This document shows positions 53,191 to 64,000 of a stretch of DNA of 64,000 bases, piece after piece. The stretch's first letter is position 1. Each line of letters opens with the position of its first letter. This DNA is from Siphonodentalium dalli (Eukaryota > Mollusca > Scaphopoda > Gadilida > Siphonodentaliidae). A model generated the notes under the pieces. It saw only the letters and a list, made by a program, of their open reading frames with translations, was not told the origin of the DNA and did not search any database. The stretch lies in contig CP136066.1 of NCBI GenBank assembly GCA_032622095.1, forward strand, positions 228,970,961 to 229,034,960, given 5' to 3'. A program made the translations under genes and the position numbers.

Positions 53191-53464
53191 ATACACACAG
53201 TGGATCAACGGACACGAACCAAAACCGGAAGTCGTAGATTTCGAGGTGGAGAAATATCTGTCGACAAATATTTGTTGACATTTTTGGACGGTTTTTTTTT
53301 GGAAAATAAACGCTTGTATACCATATCTGACCAACTGAAGGTGAGTGAATATTTCTTCGCTAATGTTCGGACACCGACGATCAATTTAAGTCAGTTGTCA
53401 TTGTTCAATCGCGGAAAAAATGTCATTTAATCATTGCCTCGAGACGATTTCTTCCCCAAAATAT
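53191..53464 (+). repeat. Left terminal inverted repeat of the 6.8-kb element
   Basis: It matches the reverse complement of 59704-59967 with scattered differences (for example CATATCTGACC here versus CATGTCTGACC there). Confidence 0.85.
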
Positions 53465-53469
53465 CCCAG

Positions 53470-54100
53470 AAAATCATACTTTTCACATTCATCGTAGACA
53501 GCTGTCGCAACAACCTATATACCGGTCGAAAGGTCTGTTCCCCCCCCCCCCACAAATGCACATTTTGAGTATTTTCACGGACTGTCTCAAAATTCCAAAT
53601 TTCATCTTTTGATGCAGGTACCCACCTCGAAAATACTGTCCGGTTAGTCCTGTACACCCCGGAATTTAGTTGCAATCCGGAATTTAGTTGCAATCGGCGG
53701 ACAGTTTTTGTTGTTCAATCAAGAGTCGAAATGGATTAGTTGGTTGGCTGCCTTTCGTTAACAGTGGCACATTTTTGGGCAACTGCTTTTCTGTTGCAAC
53801 TATAGTATACTGATCAAGTTTGGTTACCGAGTACAGTTTGCAATTTGTTCTCATATATTCGTTCAGATCGTGTAAGGTCATTAACCAAAGAATCATTTAT
53901 GGAAATATTGTTAGAACAAGAATATTACAATGCCCTCCATGACCAAGGCCGTAGCAACAGGATTGTTTTGATGGTGGGAGGTGTAGATTTATTTTCCAAT
54001 AGTTTGATATTTCAGCCAGTATATAGCGTGAAATTTGATACTTAAAAAACAATTAAAATTCGATTAATTTCAGAAAAAAACAAATCGGGACCCATGGCTG
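53470..54100. other. Interior of the 6.8-kb element, no gene recognised
   Basis: It contains a poly-C patch at 53541 and short frames without similarity. Confidence 0.4.
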
Positions 54101-54419
54101 TTCTTTTTCATTATGGCCACTTACGGGACCCACCACCCGAGTTTTGATTACGATTGTATAAAGTTTTAACTACATTTTTCGGGTATATATTCACCCCTTT
54201 ATTTTTATGTTTTAAACTACAGGCACCCACCCATATTTCGGAGAATTTTCGCTAATATTACATATTATAGCATAGCCATCAAATATGCAGATGTTTATTT
54301 CCATTTCTATGAGAGGCCAAATTCATATTTCATAATTAATTGCAGTTAAGCAATAGCACTTAAGCATAATTATTTGCGATTAAGCGCAATTCATGGTTAT
54401 ACTGTATGTAACTATGTAC

Positions 54420-55820
54420 CCCTGGTGAATAAATAGGTGTATATATAACTAAACCTGAACTCATATTGACATATCACCTCCTTGTTTTCATTGCTTTGGA
54501 TAGTTGGGATTTTGAACTAGCCTAAATTCTTTATCAAAATGGGTGACTCGCGACAGTATTACCTTCTGTTTTAGTCGAGTCGGGGAACCAGCCCATCAAA
54601 GCTCAAGTGTGATCAGATATCGATTATTGAAGTTGGTTATTTCAACTGATTGCTGCCCAGAAACACGCCGTGAAAAGGGTGGTTTCGGTCAAAATTGCGG
54701 ATGAAGATGGATAACTCTAAAACAAGTGGTAATATGTTAAAATTTCGTGATACTTTAGTAATTACTAGCAGGGTTACCCGGCGTTGCCCAGGTTAATGCG
54801 ATGAGAAAACCTCTCTATGCTGTGGATATTTGTTGGGGATAAAGAATGCTCTTGCTTAAAAGTGTTATACGGTTTCTCATAAATTGTATATTCAAATAGC
54901 ATCATAAAACATGATTATTACAGTCATGGGATATAAGTAGTGGCTCACCTTGTCAATTGTCATTATGTTTGTCGCGATTAATCCGTTCCAACAATAATGA
55001 AGTATATATTTATTTACAACTGCGTATACATTAGACGTTATAATATGATACATGAACATCATAAACACATTAGTTTGATAAAAGATGATAATTGGGTTTT
55101 GAATATTGAGATGTATCAATCAATTTAGTGGGTTGGACTAAGTTCTCGAGGACACCTGGCTATCTCCGTGAAGATACAGATGTTTCAAAGAAATTTCCAG
55201 GTGCTCCTCTGTTCATGGTGCTATATATTGGCTAAATATTCTCAGTTTAAACGAAATGTTGATGCGCATAAATGTTAGCTACATGTGCCAGGCACAGAGC
55301 GAGATTTTGAGTTGTTTATGTCAGTCGAAGAGTCTGTTATAAAAACCCTTGTCAGATGTGCAGTATTGGGAGGATCCTGAAAAGTCTTATGCTACTAACT
55401 GCGTTTTCTTGTATATCAGAAGAAACTATATTTGACTACACACTGTGACCACTATTTTTGAATAGGCATTCCATATCTCTTGACAAATTGTAACTTTTTT
55501 GTGGAAACTGTATTGAATGGAACAGACTCAATTTTGTTATAATATATATGCAATCCTCTGACGGTTCGGGGTCTCTCAGTTTGCACGAATATATGTATCT
55601 CTTCAATAGAATGATAAATATACGTTAGATGCTTCTTCTATGTATCTCTTTTTGCTAGCTCATTTTGTGAATGCCCTGATTGCTATTGCCATATAAATAT
55701 GACAGTTAAGAATATATAATTGTTCAAGTGACTTAAGTGGGTCACCATATGTCGGGATTGTGAAATGTGAACGTCCAAAACTACTTAAAATGATATGGAG
55801 ATGGCCTGGGTGACTGTATA
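54420..55820. other. Interior of the 6.8-kb element, mostly unexplained
   Basis: A start of a dispersed repeat (ACTAGCAGGGTTACCCGGCG) lies at 54764. Otherwise no coding similarity is visible. Confidence 0.4.
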
Positions 55821-55849
55821 TAACTTATATGTGGATAAAGGCGAATAGC

Positions 55850-57859
55850 AATCTTATCAATGATAGTGCATATCCGCTAGCCATCCGCGACGCAAACGAC
55901 ATCAAATGTTTTTTAATTCATGGTATATCATTAGAGAACAATGTGTATGAATTCGGTGGAAATTGGTGCCAAATAAATTTGTACCAGCGTTTGCCTCTTT
56001 TGACATATTTAAACCACTCCCATTAGACTCATAGATGAATGATATACTGGCGATGATTATATATATTTTTGGTGGTAATCAGCAACTAAACAAATTCTGA
56101 GAATAGTTATGACCCATATCTCTCACCAACCGACAGCAATTTGGACGTCTTTAAATCACACGATGATATTCCTCGTATCATAGAGAAGAATAATATATCA
56201 ATTTGATGGAAATCTGGGCTAAAAATAGTTTATTAAATCAATTGTTGATGCAACGTTGACTCGAACAACGCCATATTGCGAAGATGATTATGTATTCGTT
56301 TGGTGGAAATCGGCGACAAAACTATTTCACGATATATTTATAATTTTGCCGACCTCCCCCTTTTCTTCCCCTGACACCAACAGCGTCATTTTAGAAATGT
56401 TTTACCCGCACCGTTATCTTCCTTGTAAACAGTTACCCCTCTTAGAACGCCTTGGTACCATCTCGATTGTACCGCGTGAAGTTATATATAGAACGCACAC
56501 AGACAGACAGAAAGACAGACAGACAGACAGACAGCACGATTTGATTTCTTGTATCATTTGAGAAGAACGTGTCTGAATTTGATGGTAATTAGTACTAAAA
56601 ATATTTTGTATCAGTCTTGGTGACCCTCCCGTCCCTATTTCAAGCTGCACACACTAAGACTTAGAGATTAGAGATTAGAGATGCATATATATGAAATTTA
56701 TGAAAATTGGCGAGTATACAAATTCGTATCAAATTTAAGGTCCCCATATCTCTCACCGGCATAGGGCACAGATTTGGTGTATCTAAACGACACGATAAGA
56801 TTCCCCGTATCAGAGAGAAGAATATGTATCAATCTGGTGGAAATCGGCACTAAACATATAGATATAATTTGTTGTGTCCCTCTCATCTCTATACACCACT
56901 GACTCGAATGGCCCAACTTATGACACCCTTAAACCACACGATTATACTCCTGATATCATGGAGATGATTGTTTATAAGTTTGGTGATAATCGGCGGCTAA
57001 ACAATTTTTTTTTATCAAATTTGGTGCCAATCCACACCCCCATCTCCCAAACAAACAGCACCACTGTGGCGTCCTTAAATCACACGATTAGATTCCTCGT
57101 ATCTTGGATAAGAACGTGTATCAATTTGGTGGAAATTGGCGCAAAAAAATTGTGCATCAATTTTGGTGCCCCTGTCCCTTTCAATGCAACCCTGACTCGA
57201 ATGAGGCCACATTTGACAGATATAAGCAACACCATTAGACTCCTCATACCATGGGGATGATTTTGTATAAGTGTGGTAGCAATCGGCGACTAAACCAATT
57301 ATTATCAAATTTAGTGCCCACCCCCTCCCAATCTCTCAACCAAAAGACAACAATTTGGCATTGTTAAAGCGCACAATTTGATTCCTTGTATAATGAAGAA
57401 GAATATATATCAATTTGGTGGAGATCGGCGCTAAAATTAGTTTTTCAATTTTGGTGCCCCTCTCCCCTTCCGTGCATCCCTGACTCGAACGATGCCACTT
57501 TTAAACCACACCGTTGGTTTTTTCAAATCATGGGGATGATTATATATAAGTTTGGTGGAAATCTGCGACAGAAAAAAAATCTGCCCCTCCCCCTTCCGGG
57601 CACCCCTGATGCGAACGGCGCGACTTTTGCCATATTTAAACCACACCATTATATTCCTCATATCATGGGGATTATTATATATAAGTTTGGTGGCAATCGG
57701 CGACAATTTTGTTTCTGCCCCTCCCCCTTTTCTTCCCCAGACAACAACGGCGTCACTTTAGAAAATTATAACCCCGACCATTATCTTTCTCGTAAAAAGC
57801 TACTCTTAGTAGACCCCTTTGGCATCATCTAGATGGTCCCCTGTGAATTTCTATAGAAC

Positions 57860-57860
<1 letters not shown>
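55850..57860 (+). repeat. Degenerate satellite, about 144-bp units in an alternating pair
   Basis: About twelve units carry the core TTTGGTGGAAATCGGCG. Later cores are near 57120, 57268, 57412, 57550 and 57688, spaced about 140-148 bp. Two unit types alternate (ATCAATTTGGTGGA... and ATAAGTTTGGTGGC...), giving a higher-order period near 290 bp. A (CAGA)n run ends it. Confidence 0.75.
56500..56533 (+). repeat. (CAGA)n microsatellite
   Basis: ACAGACAGACAG run inside the satellite region. Confidence 0.9.

Positions 57861-57893
<33 letters not shown>
57859..57893 (+). repeat. (CAGA)n microsatellite at the satellite end
   Basis: About nine CAGA units. Confidence 0.92.
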
Positions 57894-57894
<1 letters not shown>

Positions 57895-58149
57895 TTCGCA
57901 AATATAGATATAGATACGGCCATATTTTGTTGAACAAAATGTTTATAAATCACACGTTTTTGGGAAATTTGATACCATAGTTGACAGTGGTCAGCATTAT
58001 TTTTTGCAGTTAATCGATTATGATAACTAAAGCTTATTTCAGGGGGGGGGCTGGAAAAAACTGCAGACAGGGTGGAAATAGCTGTTTTCCAGCCGGACAA
58101 CAACTCGGTTTGACCGGAAACCGAAAAAAACACCGGAGCATACAATTCA

Positions 58150-58900
58150 CGAGAAGGTGCTTGGTAACTTAGTTTAGATTATTATGACTAAAATGGTCAT
58201 TGTCAACAAGTAGAACGCAGATTTGTACCTCGTGGTGTCATGAGATGTACAAACATGTATATTGGTAATCGCAACGCTTTGTATGCACTTTAAAAAATGA
58301 CAACTAGTCATTACCTCGACTTTGAAAAAGATGGAAATGAGATGAGTGAGATACCAGCATAGAACTGTTTTCTGATACCATTGGGGAGAAATTGTTTAAT
58401 ACATGGGATAGTTCTGCAGTAAAAATTTGCCAGATAAGCGATAGCAGGGTAGAATTCTGCATTCGACTGGTAGACACTGACATAGTCGGCATTATTAAGA
58501 GGGTTAATGGGGTCAATATCACATGTAAAACAAGACAGTGGTTATCCAAAATTGTTTTAGGTGGATTGTACTACTCATGTATATATGATTTGGATATTAA
58601 GGTTAATCCATATTCTATAAAATGAGAGAAAAATAAAGTTGTTAGTCTGAAAATAGATATTTGGAAAACAATTACATGCAAATTTTCCCGACAACCCCCC
58701 TCTAAATGAATAAAGAAAAAAATTACGCGTAAATTTTTGACGCCTATGTATCCCCCCCCCACCCCGGTACGTTGTGTCCCGCAGTTTTTTCCGACCCCCC
58801 CTGCTTATTTTGAAGAAATATTGTTGTTGTTGTATCTTTATAATATGGGTCTTTCTGATCGGATTTGAGGACCTTTAGTTTAAATTAGTCAAATGCAGAT
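58150..58900. other. Interior of the 6.8-kb element, no gene recognised
   Basis: An 81-aa minus-strand frame at 58304-58549 has no recognised motif. Confidence 0.4.
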
Positions 58901-58939
58901 ACACCCGGTCATGCTAATAGTTAGGTTTTATGGGTAGTT

Positions 58940-59110
58940 ACACTTACTCTCAAGCAACTCATAGCGCTTAATCGCAATTAATTGCACTTAAGCGCAATTC
59001 ATTTCAATTATGCGCAAATGCCATATGTGTGCTTCAGCGCGATATGTGGTATATGCGCTTAAGCGCAATTCATTATTAAATGTGAATTTGACCTCCCATA
59101 CAGTTAATTG
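58940..59110. repeat. Subterminal AAGCGCAATT repeats
   Basis: Short motifs GCGCTTAATCGCAATTAATT, CACTTAAGCGCAATTCATTT and CGCTTAAGCGCAATTCATTA recur, including the palindrome CGCTTAAGCG. The inverted partner is near 54330-54400. They could be transposase-binding sites. Confidence 0.55.
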
Positions 59111-59703
59111 TTTGTCTATATATATGAACGAGTATGGTCTGTCTGCATGTCTTCTGTCCGCTTAAATTTGAATATATACGCGACCATTTGCGTTAAAAAC
59201 TTCCCAACTAAATTATTCAGTGTGTGAATCAATGTGGAAACAATTAATTATGGCTCGATTTGAATACAACAGGACAAAAATCACGTGCCTATATATTTAC
59301 AAAAGTAACTTGCATCTGGTTCCTAATTCAGTTGTACGCTATAGATTGGAATTTTACCCGTATATACATGTAGGAAACACAACACTTCTACATTAATGGA
59401 CAGCCACGGTGGGATTAAGAATACAACAACTCGAAAGAACACTGGAGTTTTCCAGATGAAGTTTCTATTCTCTATATCAACCGAGAGTACCAATATTTCG
59501 TATAGTATTGTATAGTATAGTATTGTATAGTATTTTATTATAAATAATTTTTATATTTTTTATTTTCAATAATTTTATTTTCAAACATTCATTCGGGTGT
59601 TGTAAAATCCCATCGTCGATTGCCTCAGCGAAGCCGCAAGCCTTTGCATCACATTGGTTTCATATATGAAGGCAGGCATGCGATCCTCTCGTCAATAGCA
59701 CCT

Positions 59704-59967
59704 GGGATATTTTTGGGAAGAAATCGTCTCGCGGCGATGATTAAATGACATTTTTTCCGCGATTGAACAATGGCAACTCACTTAAATTGATCGTCGGTGT
59801 CCGAACATTAGCGAAGAAATATTCACTCACCTTCAGTTGGTCAGACATGGTATCCAAGCGTTTATTTTCCCAATAAACCGTCAAAAAATGTCAACAAATA
59901 TTTGTCGACAGATATTTCTCCACCTCGAAATCTACGACTTCCGGTTTTGGTTCGTGTCCGTTGATCC
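59704..59967 (-). repeat. Right terminal inverted repeat of the 6.8-kb element
   Basis: Inverse partner of 53191-53464. It keeps an ATG that the left arm has lost. Confidence 0.85.
59831..59848 (-). CDS. Putative first coding exon of a transposon gene (MSDQLK)
   Basis: On the minus strand ATGTCTGACCAACTGAAG is followed at once by a GTGAGT donor (59830-59825). The left arm has ATA instead of ATG at the same place but keeps the donor. A start exon within a terminal repeat implies a spliced transposase read inwards. I could not find its further exons. Confidence 0.3.
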
Positions 59968-60620
59968 ACTGTGATACACAGACAGATCTTCCAAAATATA
60001 TAATAGACTAGAAGTTGACCCGATTTCGTCCGGGCTTTGACCTTGAATTGTCCTTTTTGAAGGTCAAGTGGGGTAACGATTTGACCAGTCCAAAACACTG
60101 CCCGGACAAAAGTACCCGACAAACGTGCCCGTCGAAATCCATCCGGTTTTACCCGATTTGACCTCGAATTGATTATTTTGAAGGTCAAGGTGAGGTCGGG
60201 GTCACGATATGACCCGTCCAAAACACTCAGTGGACAAAAGTAACCCCATGTATCAAATTTCGTTGAAATCCCATCAAAATTGGCGATTTGACCTTGAATT
60301 GACCCGATTTCAAGGTCAAGGTCACGTCACATGGGCAAATGAATATGCTTAGGAAACTCCCCGTACGAATGTACCCCCACATACCAAGTTTCATCGAAAT
60401 CCCGTGATATTTGGGCGTTTAACCTTGAAATTACCCGATTTCAAGGTCAAGGTCACGTCGCACGGGCAAATTAATAGGCCTATGCCCGTTCCCGGCCGAA
60501 AATACCCCCACATACCAAGTTTCATCGAAATCGGGTCGGCCGTTTTCGAGTTCATCGCGAACACACAGACACACACACACACAGACACACACACACACAG
60601 ATCTTCCAAAAATATATAAT
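59968..60620 (+). repeat. Dispersed repeat, continuation plus next unit
   Basis: It begins with the rest of the interrupted tail (ACAGACAGATCTTCCAAAAT), then ACTAGAAGTTGACCCGATTT starts a new unit. That unit ends at CTTCCAAAAATATATAATAG (60602-60621) after a CACACAGACACAC run. Confidence 0.75.
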
Positions 60621-60769
60621 AGATATTTGTTATTATACCTTACATTGTTCCGTATTACACTGAAATTCAGTATGATGTCTCTGTCCCATTTTATTATTGT
60701 TTCCAATTGTACAAGTAGTACTTAACTCAACTCAATCATCGAAATCATAATTGTTTTTTTTATTTGGTA

Positions 60770-60860
60770 TACTGTGTATTGTATATCACCCCAATTCACT
60801 GCCTGTGAAGGCGCCTATTGTTGGCAAATCAAGTTATTCTATTCTATTCTATTCGTGTTC
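60770..60860 (+). repeat. LINE-tail-like sequence with (TTCTA)n
   Basis: TGTGAAGGCGCCTATTGTTGG followed by ATTCTATTCTATTCTATTC looks like the 3-prime end of a LINE or SINE. Confidence 0.5.
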
Positions 60861-60869
60861 CCCGTTTAT

Positions 60870-62510
60870 CGTGTTTGTTATTTTTACGAATAGAAGATAA
60901 GCAACAGCACAATAACAACGCGACTGCAGCTATGCATTTCGCTTCTCGTGAGGTTCTGATGCGTCCGAACCTGAACGAAAATTGTCCGAACCTGAACGAA
61001 AATTGTTTCTGAACCTGAACAGAATCATCTGAAATATTGCGAATCTGAACCTGAACATTTTGATATTTTCAATATTTAGACAATACAAATATCGCTAGTT
61101 TTGCATTCTGAAGATGTGTGGTAGGCTAATCTACCCAGGACAATAAATAAATTTCCGGATCCATGAGCCCATGGCCAAACAATTACGAAAAAGCGAACAT
61201 TTCGCCACCTCGATAAAATTTCGAAAATTTATGACGACTTGACACGCCAAATACAACATTTCGCATGCCTGTCATGCGAAAAGCATGTTACATTGGTGTT
61301 GGGCCTACAAATTCCTACATACCTGTTTAAAGGTGTATCACCGAAAGTTGTCGTTAATTGATGCTTGAAGACAATATATACACTTACCGTTTATCATGTG
61401 TACTGGGCACCACCATCTTGAAACGTACGAACCTAAACGGGTATCCGACAGTGTCTTTGACAACGACAATATAACCGGGGTACATGTAGTATGAACATTC
61501 TTTATGCCTCATTGTTGTTACACCGTGATCAGGTTAACCATTGCTTTAATAAATACTCATTGACGAAATGACATAGGTCATTTGTCTGCTTACATTTTTC
61601 TGAACACCCCTCTAGACGAATAATAGACTATTCCAATGCATATTTTCTTAATTGAATGGGAGAAACCATTTAACAAATAACAGGTTAAACTTATCTGACA
61701 GGTCTGTTTGTTATTCAGGTGTGAGTCGGTTATAGGAATGTTCAGAGGACCCCGTAGAATATCTATAAACTACAAATGCATGAATGTGAGTACAATGCCT
61801 GCAGTAAGTTTGCAACATGGTATTGTGGAAACGTAAATATACGTGACTACCCCCTTAAAAAATGGTGAAACAATTATGTAATCGAATGATATCAATAACA
61901 ATGCTGTGAATAATGATTACCCGATGTGAGGGATGCATGTCATTGGTCAACTAGTTAAATAAATAAATAAAATGTGAATGAAATTAATAAATACTGAAAG
62001 AAGTTATGACGTAAAAGACAAGCGGTTATTCGTTCGTAAATGTCAAAGTCATATAAAAACCAACTGAACCCAAATGGAAAATGTAGCATTCACCCTTGAT
62101 GTTACACGTTCAAAACTCGTATCTCAATCTATCAATATATCAAATGTATAGGAACTTGGTATAGTGGCACCACCAAAGACACACACTTGTAAAAATTCGG
62201 CCGAATACTATAAATCACATCATTTTTGTTACACCATTATTTAACTAAAAAGGAACACTTATATTACACAAATTATGTTTTACAGTGTATGCCCCTAGTG
62301 TAGGAACCCTGGACGGATTGTGACAACTAACTACGCATTTACTGACTGAGTTGTATTATAAATTTTGCTCATACTGTTGCATTCGGGCGTTATCCAGGGT
62401 TTGTCTACAGGGAGCATATATAAGAGTGTCGTCTGCTCATGTTTGTCTGGGGCTCTGTATGGGTGAAATTATAAAATTGTTAAAGAATCTAAGAACAAAT
62501 TATTAAAATT
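60870..62510. other. Intronic stretch without recognised genes
   Basis: Short CCGAACCTGAACGAAAATTG repeats occur near 60968-61060. No convincing astacin exon was found although one is expected in this intron. Confidence 0.45.
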
Positions 62511-62523
62511 GTAAACAACTGAT

Positions 62524-62596
62524 AGGCCAATGCATTCTCCTATATATGCGAGGCGACCTATGGTCGTGTCGCATATACAAGAGAATGTATTGGCAC
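62524..62596. repeat. Palindromic foldback unit upstream of exon E
   Basis: GGCCAATGCATTCTCCTATA-TATGCGAGG...GTCGCATATACAAGAGAATG-TATTGGC forms a hairpin. It is of the same family as 50790-51034 and ends 125 bp before the exon. Confidence 0.8.
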
Positions 62597-62721
62597 AGGG
62601 TATGTATATTATATTATATCAGGTCAGGCACATCATGAATTCCACTATTATCTGATAATATCTAATTATACGTTTTAATTGTAATAGGTATCATCGCGTA
62701 AAGCTATATCTCTGTTTACAG

Positions 62722-62925
62722 AAAGGAACCGCTGTGCACGAAATAGGTCATCTGCTCGGGTTGTTTCATGAACATAATCGAGCAGATCGAGACGACTTCG
62801 TTCAAATAAACTACGAGAACATCGAGCCTGATAAGATGATATCTTACATTAAGTGGAGTTCAACGATTACATCCAGCTTCGGCACACCATACGACTACTA
62901 CAGTATAATGCATTATACAAGACGG
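62722..62925 (+). CDS. Astacin-type metalloprotease, exon E (zinc site and Met-turn)
   Basis: The acceptor is TTTACAG and the donor is GTAAGT; entry and exit are both phase 0 (68 codons). It contains HEIGHLLGLFHEHNRADRDD, the astacin signature HExxHxxGxxH-x-x-R-x-DRD, with three zinc His and catalytic Glu, and SIMHY, the Met-turn whose Tyr is the fifth zinc ligand. All catalytic residues are present. The usual GR after SIMHY is TR here. The last 56 bp with the donor are repeated downstream eight times. The missing exon between C and E should end in phase 0. Confidence 0.95.
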
Positions 62926-63691
62926 GTAAGTATCCACAAGATAGAGACACCACCCCACTAAGCATCCAGCGTCGGCACACCATACGACTACTACAGTATC
63001 GTGCATTATGGAAGATGAGTAAGTATCCACACGATAGAGAACACCACACTGAGCATCCAGCTTCGGCACACCATACGACTACTACAGTATAATGCATTAT
63101 GGAAGATGGGTAATTATCCACAAGATAGAGACCACCCCACTAAGCAGCCAGCTTCGGCACACCATACGACTACTACAGTATAATGCATTATACAAGACGG
63201 GTAAGTATCCACAAGATAGAGACACCACCCCACTAAGCATCCAGCTTCGGCACACCATACAACTACTACAGTATAATGCATTATACAAGACGGGTAAGTA
63301 TCCACAAGATAGAGACGCCACCCCACTAAGCACCCAGCTTCGGCACACCATACGACTATTACAGTATAATGCATTATACAAGACGGGTAAGTATCCACAA
63401 GAGGAGACCACCCCACTAAGCATCCAGCTTCGGCACACCATACGACTACTACAGTATCGGGCATTATGGAAGATGGGTAAGTATCCACACGACAGAGAAC
63501 ACCACACTGAGCATCCAGCTTCGGCACACCATACGACTACTACAGTATAAAGCATTATGGAAGATGTGTAAGTATCCACAAGATAGAGACCACCCCACTA
63601 AACATCCAGCTTTGGCACACCATACGACTACTACAGTATAATGCATTACGGAAGACGTGTAAGTATCCACAAGATAGAGACCACCCCACTA
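62870..63691 (+). repeat. Tandem array of the exon E end plus donor, 9 copies of about 91 bp
   Basis: The first copy is the functional exon end. Eight more start near 62964, 63051, 63142, 63235, 63328, 63418, 63509 and 63599. Each holds CAGCTTCGGCACACCATACG, the SIMHY-coding stretch, a GTAAGT (or GTAATT) donor, and about 35 bp of intron. The Met-turn is kept in the first copy and in those at 63051, 63142, 63235, 63328 and 63599. It is changed in those at 62964 (SIVHY), 63418 (SIGHY) and 63509 (SIKHY). Confidence 0.92.
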
Positions 63692-64000
63692 AGTCGAGGA
63701 ATGCATTATCTGTATCCAACTACTGTACGGCATATTGTTATGAAAATCAAACACTGCTTGGTACACAATATGACGTGTTGTACATTTTGAATGGGGTGAG
63801 CTAGTTGGAACACAACGCTCGGAGCTAGTATACTAGTATTGTAGGAATACAGAATGAGATAACTAAATACTAGAATAATATTTGACAGCATATATAATAA
63901 TATGATTACGCCAGAACGTATGGACAACCCAAAAACACGATTGTGTGTCACTATTATCAGCGAAACATGAAATGGTTTAGAATTATATTGCGCTATCTTC

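Larger units (their letters stand above)
53191..59967. mobile_element. 6.8-kb inverted-repeat transposon inserted in a dispersed repeat
   Basis: The termini ACAGTGGATCAACGGACACG (left) and CGTGTCCGTTGATCCACTGT (right) begin arms of about 270 bp that match closely. Further in, a second diverged inverted match is found (54260-54400 against 58950-59110, AAGCGCAATT-rich). GATACAC flanks both sides, a 7-8-bp target duplication (hAT-like size), and the flanks rejoin into one uninterrupted dispersed-repeat tail. The right arm holds ATG plus a donor for a spliced start exon on the minus strand. No full transposase was recognised in the interior, which contains satellite-like repeats. Confidence 0.8.

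Noticed and set aside
53845-54045. 66-aa plus-strand frame inside the 6.8-kb element
   Set aside because: No similarity to any transposase and opposite in direction to the inferred start exon.
62285-62335. Candidate missing astacin exon after TTTTACAG
   Set aside because: The frame required by exon C phase meets a stop, and the Cys/Gly pattern of the family is absent.
62964-63691. Exon E copies as mutually exclusive cassettes
   Set aside because: The possible acceptors give entry phase 1 or 2 while exon E exits in phase 0, so inclusion after E would shift the frame; some copies also lose the Met-turn.
1-64000. tRNA, rRNA or other structural RNA genes
   Set aside because: No cloverleaf with A/B box or rRNA-like stretch was noticed on either strand by eye; a tRNAscan/Infernal run would settle it.

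Overview
The window is eukaryotic DNA, almost certainly from an invertebrate animal, probably marine. Coding exons are split with GT/AG borders, the host protein is a metazoan astacin metalloprotease, and most of the sequence is transposons and minisatellites. The base composition is AT-rich. The species cannot be named from the sequence.

Host gene. Four plus-strand exons of one astacin-type zinc metalloprotease are spread over 48 kb: 14613-14703 (end of the propeptide), 33074-33162 (furin-like site and start of the catalytic domain), 51148-51268 (first half of the domain) and 62722-62925 (HExxHxxGxxH zinc site and Met-turn). Splice phases match between the first three. One short exon, expected between 51.3 and 62.7 kb, was not found. 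The introns hold nearly everything else, and the end of the last exon with its donor is repeated eight more times downstream.

Left edge (1-8.5 kb, minus strand). This is a partial Polinton/Maverick (adintovirus-like) element cut by the window start. From the integrase end it reads: a 76-aa ORF, a 124-aa Cys-rich ORF, a DDE integrase with chromodomain, a penton-like capsid protein, a basic core-like protein, the major capsid protein, the packaging ATPase, two small conserved-looking ORFs, and a protein-primed family B DNA polymerase with N-terminal zinc fingers. Beside it lie four tandem-repeat blocks (34, 53, 41 and 21 bp units) and a 2.2-kb foldback element.

Centre (17471-32994, plus strand). 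A young 15.5-kb Gypsy-type LTR retroelement has 455-bp LTRs that differ at 2 sites and a 4-bp CTGC target duplication. It codes for a 163-aa ORF of unknown function, Gag, Pol (with one in-frame stop) and a baculovirus-F/errantivirus-like envelope. The unusual part is the 4.3 kb between pol and env. It carries two homologous small ORFs on the opposite strand, each behind its own TATA box, together with poly-C tracts and repeated hairpins whose stems co-vary.

Right part (33-64 kb). This is a nest of decayed mobile DNA: several inverted-repeat elements with visible target duplications (33391-37579; 48004-49402 with a TTAA element inside it; 49729-50127; 53191-59967), two LINE 3-prime fragments (one at 16.6-17.2 kb, one at 39.8-41.5 kb), head-to-tail dispersed repeats, small palindromic elements upstream of two astacin exons, and a degenerate dimeric satellite.
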